DNA of 64,000 bases from Actinophytocola sp035995025 (GTDB lineage Bacteria > Actinomycetota > Actinomycetes > Mycobacteriales > Pseudonocardiaceae): positions 57,771 to 121,770 of the forward strand of contig DASYKY010000074.1 in assembly GCA_035995025.1 (NCBI GenBank), read 5' to 3'. The notes below the pieces were generated by a model, which had not been told where the DNA came from, did no database searches, and saw only the letters and a program-made list of their open reading frames with translations. The translations under genes and the position numbers were made by a program. This document shows positions 1 to 8,528 of the stretch, piece after piece (the first letter of the stretch is position 1; each line of letters opens with the position of its first letter).

Positions 1-254
1 CCTTCGTTGTCGTCCTTGGTCAGCACGCCGCACTCGGCCAGCGTGGCGACCAGCCGCTGCGCGGCGGCAGGACCGGTGCCCAGGTGCCGGGCGATCTCGC
101 GCACTCCGGTATGCCGCCGCGGGCTACCGGCCAGATACTCGATGATCGCCACGGCGCGCACGATCGGTTCCCGGCGACCGGGTTCCGACCCTCGCCGCTG
201 TGTGCCGTCCGCAAGTGTGTCCGATGTGGACAGTGAGCTGTGTGGCGACTGCAT
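1..254 (-). CDS. IclR-family transcriptional regulator, N-terminal part (cut by window edge)
   Basis: The last gene of the minus-strand catabolic operon; only the first 84 residues are inside the window. After a polar leader of about 27 residues comes a winged helix-turn-helix (about residues 28-80): REPIVRAVAIIEYLAGSPRR, then GVREIARHLGTGPAAAQRLV and TLAECGVLTKD, the usual IclR DNA-binding unit in which promoter recognition follows a helix starting near TGPAAAQR. The ATG at 254 is preceded by GGGAG at suitable spacing. The effector domain lies outside. IclR proteins commonly control aromatic or acid catabolic operons and sense a pathway intermediate, so this is the natural regulator of the upstream genes. 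Which promoter it binds cannot be seen. Confidence 0.82.
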   Translation of the reverse strand, partial: MQSPHSSLSTSDTLADGTQRRGSEPGRREPIVRAVAIIEYLAGSPRRHTGVREIARHLGTGPAAAQRLVATLAECGVLTKDDNE

Positions 255-297
255 GGATGCTCCCGCGATCGTGTGGTCCACCGGCTGCCGGGCCCGG

Positions 298-1083
298 TCA
301 GCCCACACCACGGCCGTGCCCGATCTCGGCGAGCCGCGCGCGCACCTCCGGCAGGTCCCGCAGCAGGGCCGCGTCGGAGGCTACCACCGCGAACGCCTCG
401 CTCCGGCTCATCCGCCCGGAGTCGTACACCGAGCGTTTGACGGCGCGGACCAGCTCGGCCGGCTGGGCCGCGATCTCCGCGGCGAGGGCCATGGTGGCCT
501 CGAGCACGCCAGCTGCGGGGAGCGCGTCGAGTGCGAGGCCGTGGCCGACCGCCTCCCGTCCGGTGAGGCGACGGCCGGTCCACAGCAGTTCGAGCGCCCG
601 CTGCGTGCCGGTGATCCGCGGCAGCAAGTAGGTGGCGCCGTTGCCGGGGAACAGGCCGACGTTGACGTAGCTCGCGGCGAGGATCGCGTCCTCGGCCACG
701 ATCCTGATGTCGGTCTGCATGGCGAGGTCGAAGCCGGCGCCGACGGCGGCGCCGTTGATCGCGGCGAGCACCGGTGTCTCCATCGTGAACAGCTGCTCGG
801 CCACGGCGTGCACGCCGGTGCGCAGCCGGCGGCGGAACCGGGGTCCGGTCTCGTCCGGGTCGACCGTGTCGAGGTCCACGCCGGAGCAGAAACCCTTGCC
901 GGCGCCGGTGATGACGACCGCGCGGCAGTCCGGGTCACCCTCGCACCGCGCCAGCTCCGCGCGCAGCAGAGCGAGCATCGGCTGGTCGAACGCGTTGCGC
1001 TTGGCCGGCCGGTTGAGCGTCAGCACGGTCACCGGCTCGTGCCCGGCCGCGGGTGCGGAGAGCACCGATTCGTCGTCGGCCAT
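298..1083 (-). CDS. enoyl-CoA hydratase/isomerase (crotonase family)
   Basis: A 261-residue crotonase-fold protein, the normal length. It starts at an ATG preceded by GAGGAGG. The oxyanion-hole region is VLAAINGAAVGAGFDLAMQ (about residues 95-115), and the second acidic position is present in GREAVGHGL. The first catalytic Glu region of classical hydratases (PEIxxGxxPGxG) reads VNVGLFPGNG here, so that Glu is missing. The enzyme may be an isomerase, hydrolase or C-C lyase of the superfamily rather than a standard 2-enoyl-CoA hydratase. It lies 11 bp after the ABC ATPase gene in the same operon and probably works on a CoA thioester made by the two acyl-CoA synthetases upstream. Family assignment is sure; the reaction is not. 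Confidence 0.88.
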   Translation of the reverse strand: MADDESVLSAPAAGHEPVTVLTLNRPAKRNAFDQPMLALLRAELARCEGDPDCRAVVITGAGKGFCSGVDLDTVDPDETGPRFRRRLRTGVHAVAEQLFTMETPVLAAINGAAVGAGFDLAMQTDIRIVAEDAILAASYVNVGLFPGNGATYLLPRITGTQRALELLWTGRRLTGREAVGHGLALDALPAAGVLEATMALAAEIAAQPAELVRAVKRSVYDSGRMSRSEAFAVVASDAALLRDLPEVRARLAEIGHGRGVG

Positions 1084-1094
1084 GGTCGTCCTCC

Positions 1095-1904
1095 TCAGAT
1101 GTCCAGCAGGGCCCGGATCTCGCGGCCGAGCTCGGCGATCTCCGGTTGCGCCAGCATGTCCAGGTGGCGCGGCCGGTCGCCGGGCACGTCGTGGACGCTG
1201 ACGATCCGGCCCGGCCGGGCGGACATGACCACGACCCGGTCGGCGAGGAACAGGGCCTCGTTGACGCTGTGGGTGATCAGGAACACTGTGGTGCGTTCCT
1301 TCAGCCAGATGTCCTGCAACAGCAGGTTCAGCCGGTCGCGGGTGAGCGCGTCGAGCGCGCCGAACGGTTCGTCGAGCAGTAGCAGGCGCGGCTGGTGGAT
1401 GAGCGCGCGGACCAGCGCGGTGCGCTGCTGCATGCCGCCGGACAGCTCGAACGGGTAGCGCTTGACGAACTCGCTCAGGCCCACCTCGTCGAGTAGTTCC
1501 AGGGCCCGGTCGCGGATCCCCGGCGGCATGCGCCGCTGCATGCGCAGCGGCAGCAACACGTTGTCCAGCACCGTTTTCCATGGCAGCAGCGAATAGCCCT
1601 GGAAGACCACGCCGCAGTCCCGTCGCGGTCCGGTGAGCCGCTCGCCGTAGTAGTCCGCCTGGCCGCCGCTGGGCGTCACGAGGCCGGCGAGGATACGCAG
1701 CACGGTCGTCTTGCCGCAGCCGCTCGGGCCGACCACGGCGACGAACTCGCGGTCGGCGATGTCGAGGTCGAGCGGGCCGACGGCGTGGATGTAGTCCTTG
1801 CCGGCCGGGTAGTGCATCTGCAGCGCACGCAGCCGGACGGCGGGCCCGTTCCCGGCCGTCCGGGCCGCTGCTGATTCGGGGGTGGCGGTGTTGCGGGTGC
1901 GCAT
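1095..1904 (-). CDS. ABC transporter ATP-binding protein, TauB/SsuB-type
   Basis: A 269-residue cytoplasmic nucleotide-binding subunit. Walker A is GPSGCGKTT, the Q-loop is QGYSLLPW, the signature LSGGMQQRTALVRAL, Walker B LLLLDEPFGALD, and the switch His lies in ITHSVNEAL. This pattern and length fit the taurine/nitrate/sulfonate subfamily. GGGAG precedes the ATG; the preceding MmgE/PrpD gene stops 16 bp upstream. Its partners in the same operon are the permease at 8512-9462 and the Tat-type binding protein at 13539-14660. The three subunits are therefore encoded far apart but in one transcription unit. Substrate: a small organic solute, possibly a sulfonate, carboxylate or aromatic; the sequence does not decide. 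Confidence 0.93.
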   Translation of the reverse strand: MRTRNTATPESAAARTAGNGPAVRLRALQMHYPAGKDYIHAVGPLDLDIADREFVAVVGPSGCGKTTVLRILAGLVTPSGGQADYYGERLTGPRRDCGVVFQGYSLLPWKTVLDNVLLPLRMQRRMPPGIRDRALELLDEVGLSEFVKRYPFELSGGMQQRTALVRALIHQPRLLLLDEPFGALDALTRDRLNLLLQDIWLKERTTVFLITHSVNEALFLADRVVVMSARPGRIVSVHDVPGDRPRHLDMLAQPEIAELGREIRALLDI

Positions 1905-1920
1905 GGCACTCTCCCAGCGG

Positions 1921-3204
1921 TCAACGGCTTCGGTCGGCGTCGGTGCGGTGGAACAGGTCGAGCACGGCGGTGAAGGCACCCAGGTGGTCGAGCCGGTAGA
2001 GCGCGTCGACCAGCCCGGGGGCGACGACACCGGCGGCGAGCGCGGCGGCGTGGTCGGCGCCCCACGGACCGAGATCTGCCATGGCGCGGGTACTGGTCCG
2101 CCCGCCGGGATCGCTCACCCGCACGCTTGCCTGGTCCAGCCGCGTGCTGAGTGCGGGATCCATGTGCACGGCGACCCGGTTCGCCGCGTCGGTGACCGCG
2201 TCGGCCGGTTCCCACCGGTCGGCGGAACCGCAGAACGCGTCGTACCCGGTGCCGGTCCCGACGACGATGCCGGCGACCGCCTGGGCGCTGTTGCGTGCCG
2301 CGCGCACGCTCGCCGGTTTGGCGTTGTCCAGGTGCGGGATCAGCGGCATGTCGACCCGGATCTCGCCGGCGCTGTCGAGTGGCTGCAGGTCGTGGAGGGC
2401 GAGCACGACCAGGTTCAGGTAGATGTTGCACGGGTAGTGCTTGAAGATCACGTCGGGGGCGGTGAGCAGTGGCCCGGCAGCGAGCATCTGTTCGGACGGC
2501 TCGGCGGCCATGCCGGGGAACAGCGTGTCCAGAGCCTTGCCGAGGTCGTGGGAGGCCGTCCAGCCCTGCGCGGCGAGCAGCGCGGCCTCGACGCCGTGCG
2601 CGACGCCCCAGCCGAAATGGGTCAGGCCGATGCGGGTGGCGGCGCTGTTGATGGCCAGACCACCCGCGCGGGTCAGCGCGATCGCGACGGCGTCGGCGCA
2701 GGCGGCGCGGCTCAGGCACAGGGTGCGGGCCGCGGCCGCGGCGGCGGCAACCGTGCCGAACACGCCGGGGCTGTGGAAGCCGACGCCGGGCCGGGTGCCG
2801 GTGATCGTGCGCCGCAACCGCAGCGCGACGTCGATGCCGGCGAGCACGCCGTCGGCGATCCGTTCGGCCGGCGCCTCGGACACCGTTGCGGCCAGGCCGC
2901 TCGCGAGTGTCGCGGCCAGCGGGGTGTGCGACGGCCCGATGTCCATCGGGTCAAGGTCGGCGGCACCGGCCAGGGTGCCGAGCGCGACCGCGGTGCCCAG
3001 CAGGTCCCGCTCGCCCGTCGCACCGAGTTCCGGCCACCGCCGGGGCAGCACCCACCACTCGCCTGCGATGCCGAGCGCCGTGCACACCAGCACCGCGCGG
3101 ATCGCCTTGTCCACGGTGTCCCGCAACGGCTCGGGCGCCTGGTCGAACGAGCTCAGCGCGACCGCGGCGCCCAGCGGCTCGAGGTGATCCACGGTCAGGG
3201 GCAT
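1921..3204 (-). CDS. MmgE/PrpD family protein
   Basis: A 427-residue protein of the MmgE/PrpD family, which includes 2-methylcitrate dehydratase, cis-aconitate decarboxylase and iminodisuccinate epimerase. The mostly helical N-terminal domain holds the family-like stretch GPSHTPLAATLASGLAATV (about residues 89-107) and later SPGVFGTVAAAAAAART. The middle has IFKHYPCNIYLNLVVLALHD, matching the K-x-x-P-x-C/N region typical of the family. The C-terminal domain starts near residue 275. It lies 19 bp after the acyl-CoA synthetase gene. The family acts on hydroxy- or unsaturated polycarboxylic acids by dehydration, isomerisation or decarboxylation, so a polycarboxylate intermediate is likely in this pathway. 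The exact substrate is not readable. Confidence 0.85.
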   Translation of the reverse strand: MPLTVDHLEPLGAAVALSSFDQAPEPLRDTVDKAIRAVLVCTALGIAGEWWVLPRRWPELGATGERDLLGTAVALGTLAGAADLDPMDIGPSHTPLAATLASGLAATVSEAPAERIADGVLAGIDVALRLRRTITGTRPGVGFHSPGVFGTVAAAAAAARTLCLSRAACADAVAIALTRAGGLAINSAATRIGLTHFGWGVAHGVEAALLAAQGWTASHDLGKALDTLFPGMAAEPSEQMLAAGPLLTAPDVIFKHYPCNIYLNLVVLALHDLQPLDSAGEIRVDMPLIPHLDNAKPASVRAARNSAQAVAGIVVGTGTGYDAFCGSADRWEPADAVTDAANRVAVHMDPALSTRLDQASVRVSDPGGRTSTRAMADLGPWGADHAAALAAGVVAPGLVDALYRLDHLGAFTAVLDLFHRTDADRSR

Positions 3205-3223
3205 GGTGGTTCGGCCTTCCGGG

Positions 3224-5281
3224 TCAGCGAGTGATGCGGATGTCGACGGCGACCGCGCACTTGGGCGCGACGATCACCGGGTTCAGCTCGACGCTGGACC
3301 AGCCGGCCGGCGGCAGGCGCGCGGCCCAGTGGGAGAAGCGGGTGACGAGCCGGGCCAGCGCGTCGAGCGGGCACGGCGGCAGGCCGCGGAACCCGGCCAG
3401 CACGCGATGCCCGACAGCGAGGCCGGCGAGCCATGTCCGGGCGTCCGGTTCGGTGAGCGGGCCGACCCGGAGCTCGGCGTCATCCACGAGGTCGGCGAGC
3501 ACCCCGCCCGAGCCAACGACCGTCAGCACCACGCCGTCGCCGTGGTTGATCGCGCCCACCAGCACCTCGTGCCCAGTCAGCTGCGGCTGCACGACGATCG
3601 TCGCCGCCGGCCCGGCGGCGGTGAGGTGGTCGAACGCGGACCGGGCGCCCGCACTGTCGCGGACGTGGGTCACGACGCCGCCCCAGTCCGTCTTGGCGCC
3701 GAACCCGTTCGTCAGTCCTTTGAGGACAGACAGTTGCCCGCCGCTGGCCGCGGCCGCCTCGTCCGGAGTGGACACCGCGAAGGTCGCCACCACCGGGACG
3801 CCGGCGTCCGGCAGGTCCGCGGCCGCGGCGAGGAAGTCGGCCGGTATCCGCCCGGTCCGCGCGCGCGGGGGGACGGTGGACGGCGCAGTTGCCGGCACGG
3901 GACCACCCAGCGCGGCGGCCAGGACCGCGGCCGCGGCGTGCGCGGTGGTAGCCCACCCAGTGCGGGTGCGGTTCAGCAGCGCGCGGTTGGCCGCGGTCGG
4001 CTCGGTGTAGGACCAGATCACCAGCGGCGCGCCCGGCCCGGCGAGCACCCGCGGCCACGATCCGGCGGTGAGGTCCCGGAAGCCGAGCGAGCCGGCGAGG
4101 AGCACACCGTCGACGTCGCCGCACTCGCGCAGCAGCTCCACCACGGACGCGGCCGCCGGGCCGAGCGCGACCTGGGCGCTCACGTCGACCGGGTTGGCGG
4201 TGGCCGCGTACGGCGGCAGCAGTTCATCCATTGCGGACCGAAGGGTGACAGGCAGCTGCGGCACCTCGAGCCCCGCGCGCACCACGTGGTCGGTGGCGAG
4301 GATCGCCGGGCCGCCGGCCGCGGACACCACGGCCACCCGCCGCCCACCCGGCCGGGCCGCGGGCGGGGGAGCGGCGGCCAGCGCGACGAGCGTGTCGAGG
4401 TCGTCGGCGACTGTGACGCCCCCGTGTTCGAGCAGGGCGCGGCTCACGCGGGCGGGCACCGCGGCCCGGCCGGTGTGCGACGCGACCGCCGCGCCGGCGC
4501 CCGGACTGGTGCCGAGCCGCAGGGCGACGAGCCGGCAGCCTGCCGTACGCGCGGTGGCGGCGGCACGCAGGAACCCGGGCACCGGGTCGAGCGACTCCAT
4601 GACGAGCGCGACCACGTCGCAGCCGCCGGATGTGGCCGCGTACTCGAGGAACTCGCACAGGCCGAGGTCCGCCTCGTCCCCGGTGGACACGACGGTCGTC
4701 ACCCGGGCACCGCGCGCGTCGAGTGCCGCGAGTGCGGCGAAGGCGAGCGCGCCGCTGTGCGACACGATCCCGATGCGCGGCCCCGGCTCCGGGCCGTCCA
4801 TTGTGCCCGGATCGGGTGGCGTGGCGCCGATCGCGTTGAACGTCAAGGGAACCGGCCGTGCCCAGTCCACCAGGCCCTCGCTGTTCGGCCCGACCAGGCG
4901 CGTGCCGGTGCCGGACACGACGGCTCGCAGGCGGGCCCGGCCCGCGTCGTCGAAGCCGCTGCTGCCGACGATCACGAAGGGGACACCGAGGGCGACCGCC
5001 GCGCCGACCACCTCGGCCGCACGTCCGGCGCGCACCAGCACGATCGCTACGTCCGGCACGACCGGCAGGTCGTGGAGCGAGGCGTACACGCGGCGACCGT
5101 CGATCGTGTCCCGGTGCGGGTTAACCAGGTACAACTCCGGTTGCACGCCTGCCCGCGACAGCGCGCGGTACTGCCGGTCTCCGATGCCGCCCGGGGTGGC
5201 CGACGCACCGACCAGTGCGACGCTCTTCGGCGCGAACAGCCGGTCGAGCGCGCGCGGGTCGGTGCGGTCGGGCCGGGTCAT
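3224..5281 (-). CDS. ADP-forming acyl-CoA synthetase (fused alpha-beta, acetate-CoA ligase type)
   Basis: A 685-residue single-chain NDP-forming acyl-CoA synthetase. The order is a CoA-binding Rossmann domain (about 10-140; LFAPKSVALVGASATPGGIG), succinyl-CoA-ligase-like domains (about 140-440; IGIVSHSGALAFAAL, and the phospho-His region VASHTGRAA), then an ATP-grasp part at the C-terminus ending VELNPVIVAPKCAVAVDIRI. It interconverts an acyl-CoA plus ADP and Pi with acid, CoA and ATP, either activating an acid or harvesting ATP from an acyl-CoA product. The ATG overlaps the stop of the ThDP enzyme gene by ATGA, so the two are translationally coupled; this suggests the synthetase handles the product of that enzyme or of the aldehyde dehydrogenase. 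Confidence 0.9.
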   Translation of the reverse strand: MTRPDRTDPRALDRLFAPKSVALVGASATPGGIGDRQYRALSRAGVQPELYLVNPHRDTIDGRRVYASLHDLPVVPDVAIVLVRAGRAAEVVGAAVALGVPFVIVGSSGFDDAGRARLRAVVSGTGTRLVGPNSEGLVDWARPVPLTFNAIGATPPDPGTMDGPEPGPRIGIVSHSGALAFAALAALDARGARVTTVVSTGDEADLGLCEFLEYAATSGGCDVVALVMESLDPVPGFLRAAATARTAGCRLVALRLGTSPGAGAAVASHTGRAAVPARVSRALLEHGGVTVADDLDTLVALAAAPPPAARPGGRRVAVVSAAGGPAILATDHVVRAGLEVPQLPVTLRSAMDELLPPYAATANPVDVSAQVALGPAAASVVELLRECGDVDGVLLAGSLGFRDLTAGSWPRVLAGPGAPLVIWSYTEPTAANRALLNRTRTGWATTAHAAAAVLAAALGGPVPATAPSTVPPRARTGRIPADFLAAAADLPDAGVPVVATFAVSTPDEAAAASGGQLSVLKGLTNGFGAKTDWGGVVTHVRDSAGARSAFDHLTAAGPAATIVVQPQLTGHEVLVGAINHGDGVVLTVVGSGGVLADLVDDAELRVGPLTEPDARTWLAGLAVGHRVLAGFRGLPPCPLDALARLVTRFSHWAARLPPAGWSSVELNPVIVAPKCAVAVDIRITR

Positions 5282-7041
5282 CGCGGGGTGACTCCCACCC
5301 ACGGGAAGATCGGGTGGTTCCACATGTCGCCGCGCTTGAACCCGCCGCCGGACGGCGCCGCCGAGGCGCGGTCGACGACGACGTCGATCAGGGCCGGCCC
5401 ATCCTGGTGCAGTCCCCAGTCGAGCGCGGACTTGTAGTCGTCGACGGTCTCCACCCGCCTCGCCGGGACTCCGGCCGCCTCCGCCACCGCCGCCAGGTCC
5501 AGCCGGTAGTCGCGGGCGCCGCCGCCGTTGAACTCCGCGAACGCCGTGCGGCCGTACCGGTTGAGCTGCGAGTTGACCACGGCCCCGTATGCGCCGTCGT
5601 CGATCACCAGGAACAGCACCGGCAGGTTGTGCTCGGCGACGGTCGGCAGCACCGGCAGCGACATCGACATGCCGCCGTCGCCGACCCAGGCGATGGTGCG
5701 TGCCTCCGGGCGGCCGAGCGCGGCGCCGACCGCACCGCACGGCCCGATCCCCATGGTGCCCGCGCCCATGCTGCTGACCACCATGTCGCCTGCGTGCGCG
5801 GGGAACTGCTGGACGACCCACTTGTGGTGCTTGCCCACGTCGCAGACGATGTTGAGCGGCTGACCCGCGGTCTGGTCGCGCAGCGCGGAGAGCACCGGAC
5901 CGACCGGCAGCGGCTGACCCGACTTGCTCAGCGCGTCCAGGGTCACCTGCGCCCATTCGTCCCGGCGACGACCGACCTCGGCGCGCCAGTCCGGTCGGGC
6001 GGTCCAGGTGTCGAGCGCCTCGGTCAGGTCGGTGAGCACGGCGGCGGCGTCGCCGAGCAGGCCCGCGCCGACGGGGAAGACGTTGCCGATCTCGGTCGGC
6101 TCGATGTCGCTCTGGATCAGCACCGTGCGGTTCGGGTCGAACGCGCCGTCCGGTTGCCACGAGCTGGTCGACGCCTCGGTCATCCGCGCGCCGACGGCCA
6201 GCACCACGTCGGCCTGCTGGGCGGCCCAGTTCGCCACCCCGGTGCCGACCCAGCCGACCACGCCGACGGACTGTGCGTGGTCCTCGGGGAACGCGCCCTT
6301 GCCGGTCACCGTCGTCGCGACCGGGATTCCGGTCGCCTCGGCGAAAGCGAGGAGCTGTGCCCGCGCGCGCCCGAGGTTGACCCCGTTGCCGGCGACGAGC
6401 AGCGGCCGCCGCGCACCGGTCAGCGTCGCGACCGCGCGGTCCAGCGCCGCCGCGGTGGGGCGGGACTCGGTCGCCGCGGGCAGGTAGCCGGTGAGGTCCG
6501 GCCAGCCGGGGACCTCCGCCTCCTGCTCCCACAGATCGAAGAACACGCTCAGCGACACCGGGCCGGGTCGCCCGGTGGTCGCGGTGCGCAGCGCGCGCAC
6601 GGTCTGCTCGACGACCTGCAGCGGGGTGTGGGTCTGCCACGCGCGCTTGGTGACGTGCCGCAGCAGCTGCGCCATGTCGGCGTCCATCCCGCGGGAGAAC
6701 TCCTGGTAGGCGCCGCGCCCGAGAGTCTCGCGCACCTCCTCGCCGTGGATCACCAGCATGGCCGAGGAGTCGGCGTAGGCGGTGCCGATCCCCGTCACCA
6801 GGTTCGCGGTGCCGGCGAAGGTGTGCGCGAACACCGCCATCGGCTTGCCGGACACGCGGTAGTAGACGTCCGCGGCGAACGAGGCGATGCTCTCGTGCCG
6901 GATCAGCAGGGGCCGGATCCGCGGCTCGTCGAGCAGTGCGTCGGCGAGCGCGAACGTGGTGTGGCCGGGAATGCCGGCGACCACCTCGACGCCGGCGTCG
7001 GCCAGCGTTCGCACCATCAGTTGCGCTGTCGTGGCTCGCAT
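5278..7041 (-). CDS. thiamine-diphosphate-dependent enzyme (acetolactate synthase-like decarboxylase/lyase)
   Basis: A 587-residue ThDP enzyme with the three-domain layout of acetolactate synthase-like proteins. The activating Glu is in LLIRHESIASFAADVYYR (near residue 50), the central domain runs about 190-330, and the ThDP/Mg motif starts at WVGDGGMSMSLPVL and ends at DDGAYG. The usual N of that motif is D here. Members decarboxylate 2-oxo acids or cleave C-C bonds. AAGGAGG precedes the ATG; the stop of the aldehyde dehydrogenase gene overlaps as TGATG. With the ComA-like gene and a Tau-type transporter in the operon, a sulfopyruvate- or sulfoacetaldehyde-type reaction is conceivable, but diagnostic Xsc or ComDE residues were not identified. 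Confidence 0.88.
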   Translation of the reverse strand: MRATTAQLMVRTLADAGVEVVAGIPGHTTFALADALLDEPRIRPLLIRHESIASFAADVYYRVSGKPMAVFAHTFAGTANLVTGIGTAYADSSAMLVIHGEEVRETLGRGAYQEFSRGMDADMAQLLRHVTKRAWQTHTPLQVVEQTVRALRTATTGRPGPVSLSVFFDLWEQEAEVPGWPDLTGYLPAATESRPTAAALDRAVATLTGARRPLLVAGNGVNLGRARAQLLAFAEATGIPVATTVTGKGAFPEDHAQSVGVVGWVGTGVANWAAQQADVVLAVGARMTEASTSSWQPDGAFDPNRTVLIQSDIEPTEIGNVFPVGAGLLGDAAAVLTDLTEALDTWTARPDWRAEVGRRRDEWAQVTLDALSKSGQPLPVGPVLSALRDQTAGQPLNIVCDVGKHHKWVVQQFPAHAGDMVVSSMGAGTMGIGPCGAVGAALGRPEARTIAWVGDGGMSMSLPVLPTVAEHNLPVLFLVIDDGAYGAVVNSQLNRYGRTAFAEFNGGGARDYRLDLAAVAEAAGVPARRVETVDDYKSALDWGLHQDGPALIDVVVDRASAAPSGGGFKRGDMWNHPIFPWVGVTPR

Positions 7042-8528
7042 CAGGACCTCCTTGGATCGCTCGCGGTGCCGACCACGTGGGTCTGCGGGACGGAGTACTC
7101 GTGCATGGCCTCGAGCCCGTTCTCCAGGCCGAAGCCGCTGTTCTTGCGACCGCCGTAGGGCACCTGCCAGTGGCCCGGGCGGTAGGTGTTGACGCACACC
7201 ACGCCGGTCTCCATCGCGTGCGCGACACGGGCGGCCCGGTTCGCGTCGGCCGTGCACACGGCGGCGACCAGGCCGTAGTCCGAGTCGTTGGCGAGCGCGA
7301 CGGCCTCGTCCTCGCCGTCGAAGGCCGCGGCCGCGACGACGGGGCCGAAGACCTCCGTGCGCCACAGCGCGGATCCCGGGCCGACGTCGGCGAAAACCGT
7401 TGGCGTCACGAAGAAACCGGCCCGGGCCGACTGGGCCGCGCCGCCGGCGACCAGCCGGTGCCCGGCCCGGGTCGCCGCCTCGATGCTCGCCACGATGCGG
7501 TCCCGGGCCGCCGCGGAGATCACCGGGCCGACGTCGGTCCCCGCCGCGGCCGGGTCCCCGACGCGCAGCGCCCGGGCCCGCTCGGCGAGCCGGTCGAGGA
7601 ACCGCTCGTAGACCGGGCGCGCGATCAGCACCCGGGACACCTGGGCACAGGACTGGCCGGCGGAGCGGAAGCCGACCCGTGCGGTGATGTCGACGGCGAG
7701 GTCGAGGTCGGCGTCGGCGAACACCAGCAGCGGTGTCTTGCCGCCGCACTCCAGCGTCGCGGGGATCAGCCGGCGGCCGGCCGCCGCGGCGACCGTGCGG
7801 CCGGTGCCGGTGCCGCCGGTGAAGGTGACCTTGTCGATCCCGGGCGCGTCCACGAGCGCCGCGCCCACCGAGCCGTCGCCCGCGACCACGTTCACCGCGC
7901 CGGGTGGGAAACCGGCCTCGCCGACCAGCCCGGCCAGCACGGTCGCGGTCACCGGCGCCAGCTCCGAGGGCTTGAGCACGACCGTGTTGCCGGCCGCCAG
8001 CGTCGGGCCGAGCTTCCACGCGTACTGGTAGATCGGTGAGTTCCACGGCGTGATCGCGGCGATCACGCCGTAGGGCTTGCGGTAGGTGCGGACCTCGAGC
8101 TCGCGGCCCATCGGGATCGTCTGGCCGTAGAGCTTGTCCGCCGCGCCGGCGAAGAACCGCAGCCACCGGGCGCTGCGGGTGATCTCGTCCGTGGTGTCCC
8201 GCAACGGTTTCCCGTTGTCCGTGGTCTCCAGCGCGGCCAGCGTGTCGCGGTGGTCGAGCAGCAGGTCGGCCAGCCGGTACAGGCACGCGCCACGCTCGCC
8301 GGGGTCCACCCGGGACCACGAGGTGTCCAGGCAGTGCCGCGCGGCGGCGACGGCCTCGGCCAGCTGTTCGGGGCCGGCCGCGCTGACCCGCGCCCACACC
8401 TGCCCGGTGGCCGGGTCGACCGACTCGATCGGCACCGCGGTGCCCGGGCGGGCCTCGCCGCCGATGTGCACCCCGTCGAAGTGGCGGACCGCGGCCGCGG
8501 TGACAGGAGTGCTAGGCGCCGACGACAT
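7041..8528 (-). CDS. NAD(P)-dependent aldehyde dehydrogenase
   Basis: A 495-residue aldehyde dehydrogenase with all core elements: TPWNSPIYQYAWKLGPTLAA near residue 163, the general base Glu in ATLECGGKTPLLVF, the Rossmann glycine region FTGGTGTGRTV, and the nucleophilic Cys in SAGQSCAQVSRVL (near 300). It oxidises an aldehyde to the acid, or to the acyl-CoA, in the cytoplasm. The start overlaps the permease gene by 17 bp and its stop overlaps the ThDP enzyme start by one base. A likely role is oxidation of the aldehyde released by the ThDP enzyme or by the thiolase-fold aldolase; the resulting acid could then be activated by the ADP-forming synthetase. Substrate unknown. Confidence 0.93.
   Translation of the reverse strand: MSSAPSTPVTAAAVRHFDGVHIGGEARPGTAVPIESVDPATGQVWARVSAAGPEQLAEAVAAARHCLDTSWSRVDPGERGACLYRLADLLLDHRDTLAALETTDNGKPLRDTTDEITRSARWLRFFAGAADKLYGQTIPMGRELEVRTYRKPYGVIAAITPWNSPIYQYAWKLGPTLAAGNTVVLKPSELAPVTATVLAGLVGEAGFPPGAVNVVAGDGSVGAALVDAPGIDKVTFTGGTGTGRTVAAAAGRRLIPATLECGGKTPLLVFADADLDLAVDITARVGFRSAGQSCAQVSRVLIARPVYERFLDRLAERARALRVGDPAAAGTDVGPVISAAARDRIVASIEAATRAGHRLVAGGAAQSARAGFFVTPTVFADVGPGSALWRTEVFGPVVAAAAFDGEDEAVALANDSDYGLVAAVCTADANRAARVAHAMETGVVCVNTYRPGHWQVPYGGRKNSGFGLENGLEAMHEYSVPQTHVVGTASDPRRS

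Noticed and set aside
7..1458. Long plus-strand open frame opposite the enoyl-CoA hydratase and ATPase genes
   Set aside because: It is a GC-driven antisense frame; its product is Arg/Gly/Val-rich low complexity and lacks any family motif, while the minus strand carries complete conserved proteins. The same applies to other long opposite frames (for example 1882-3234, 5215-7158, 48948-52754).
3224..7228. One very long minus-strand frame suggesting a giant fusion of ThDP enzyme and acyl-CoA synthetase
   Set aside because: Its N-terminal third is an out-of-frame reading of the ThDP gene. The real synthetase starts at 5281 with an ATGA overlap.
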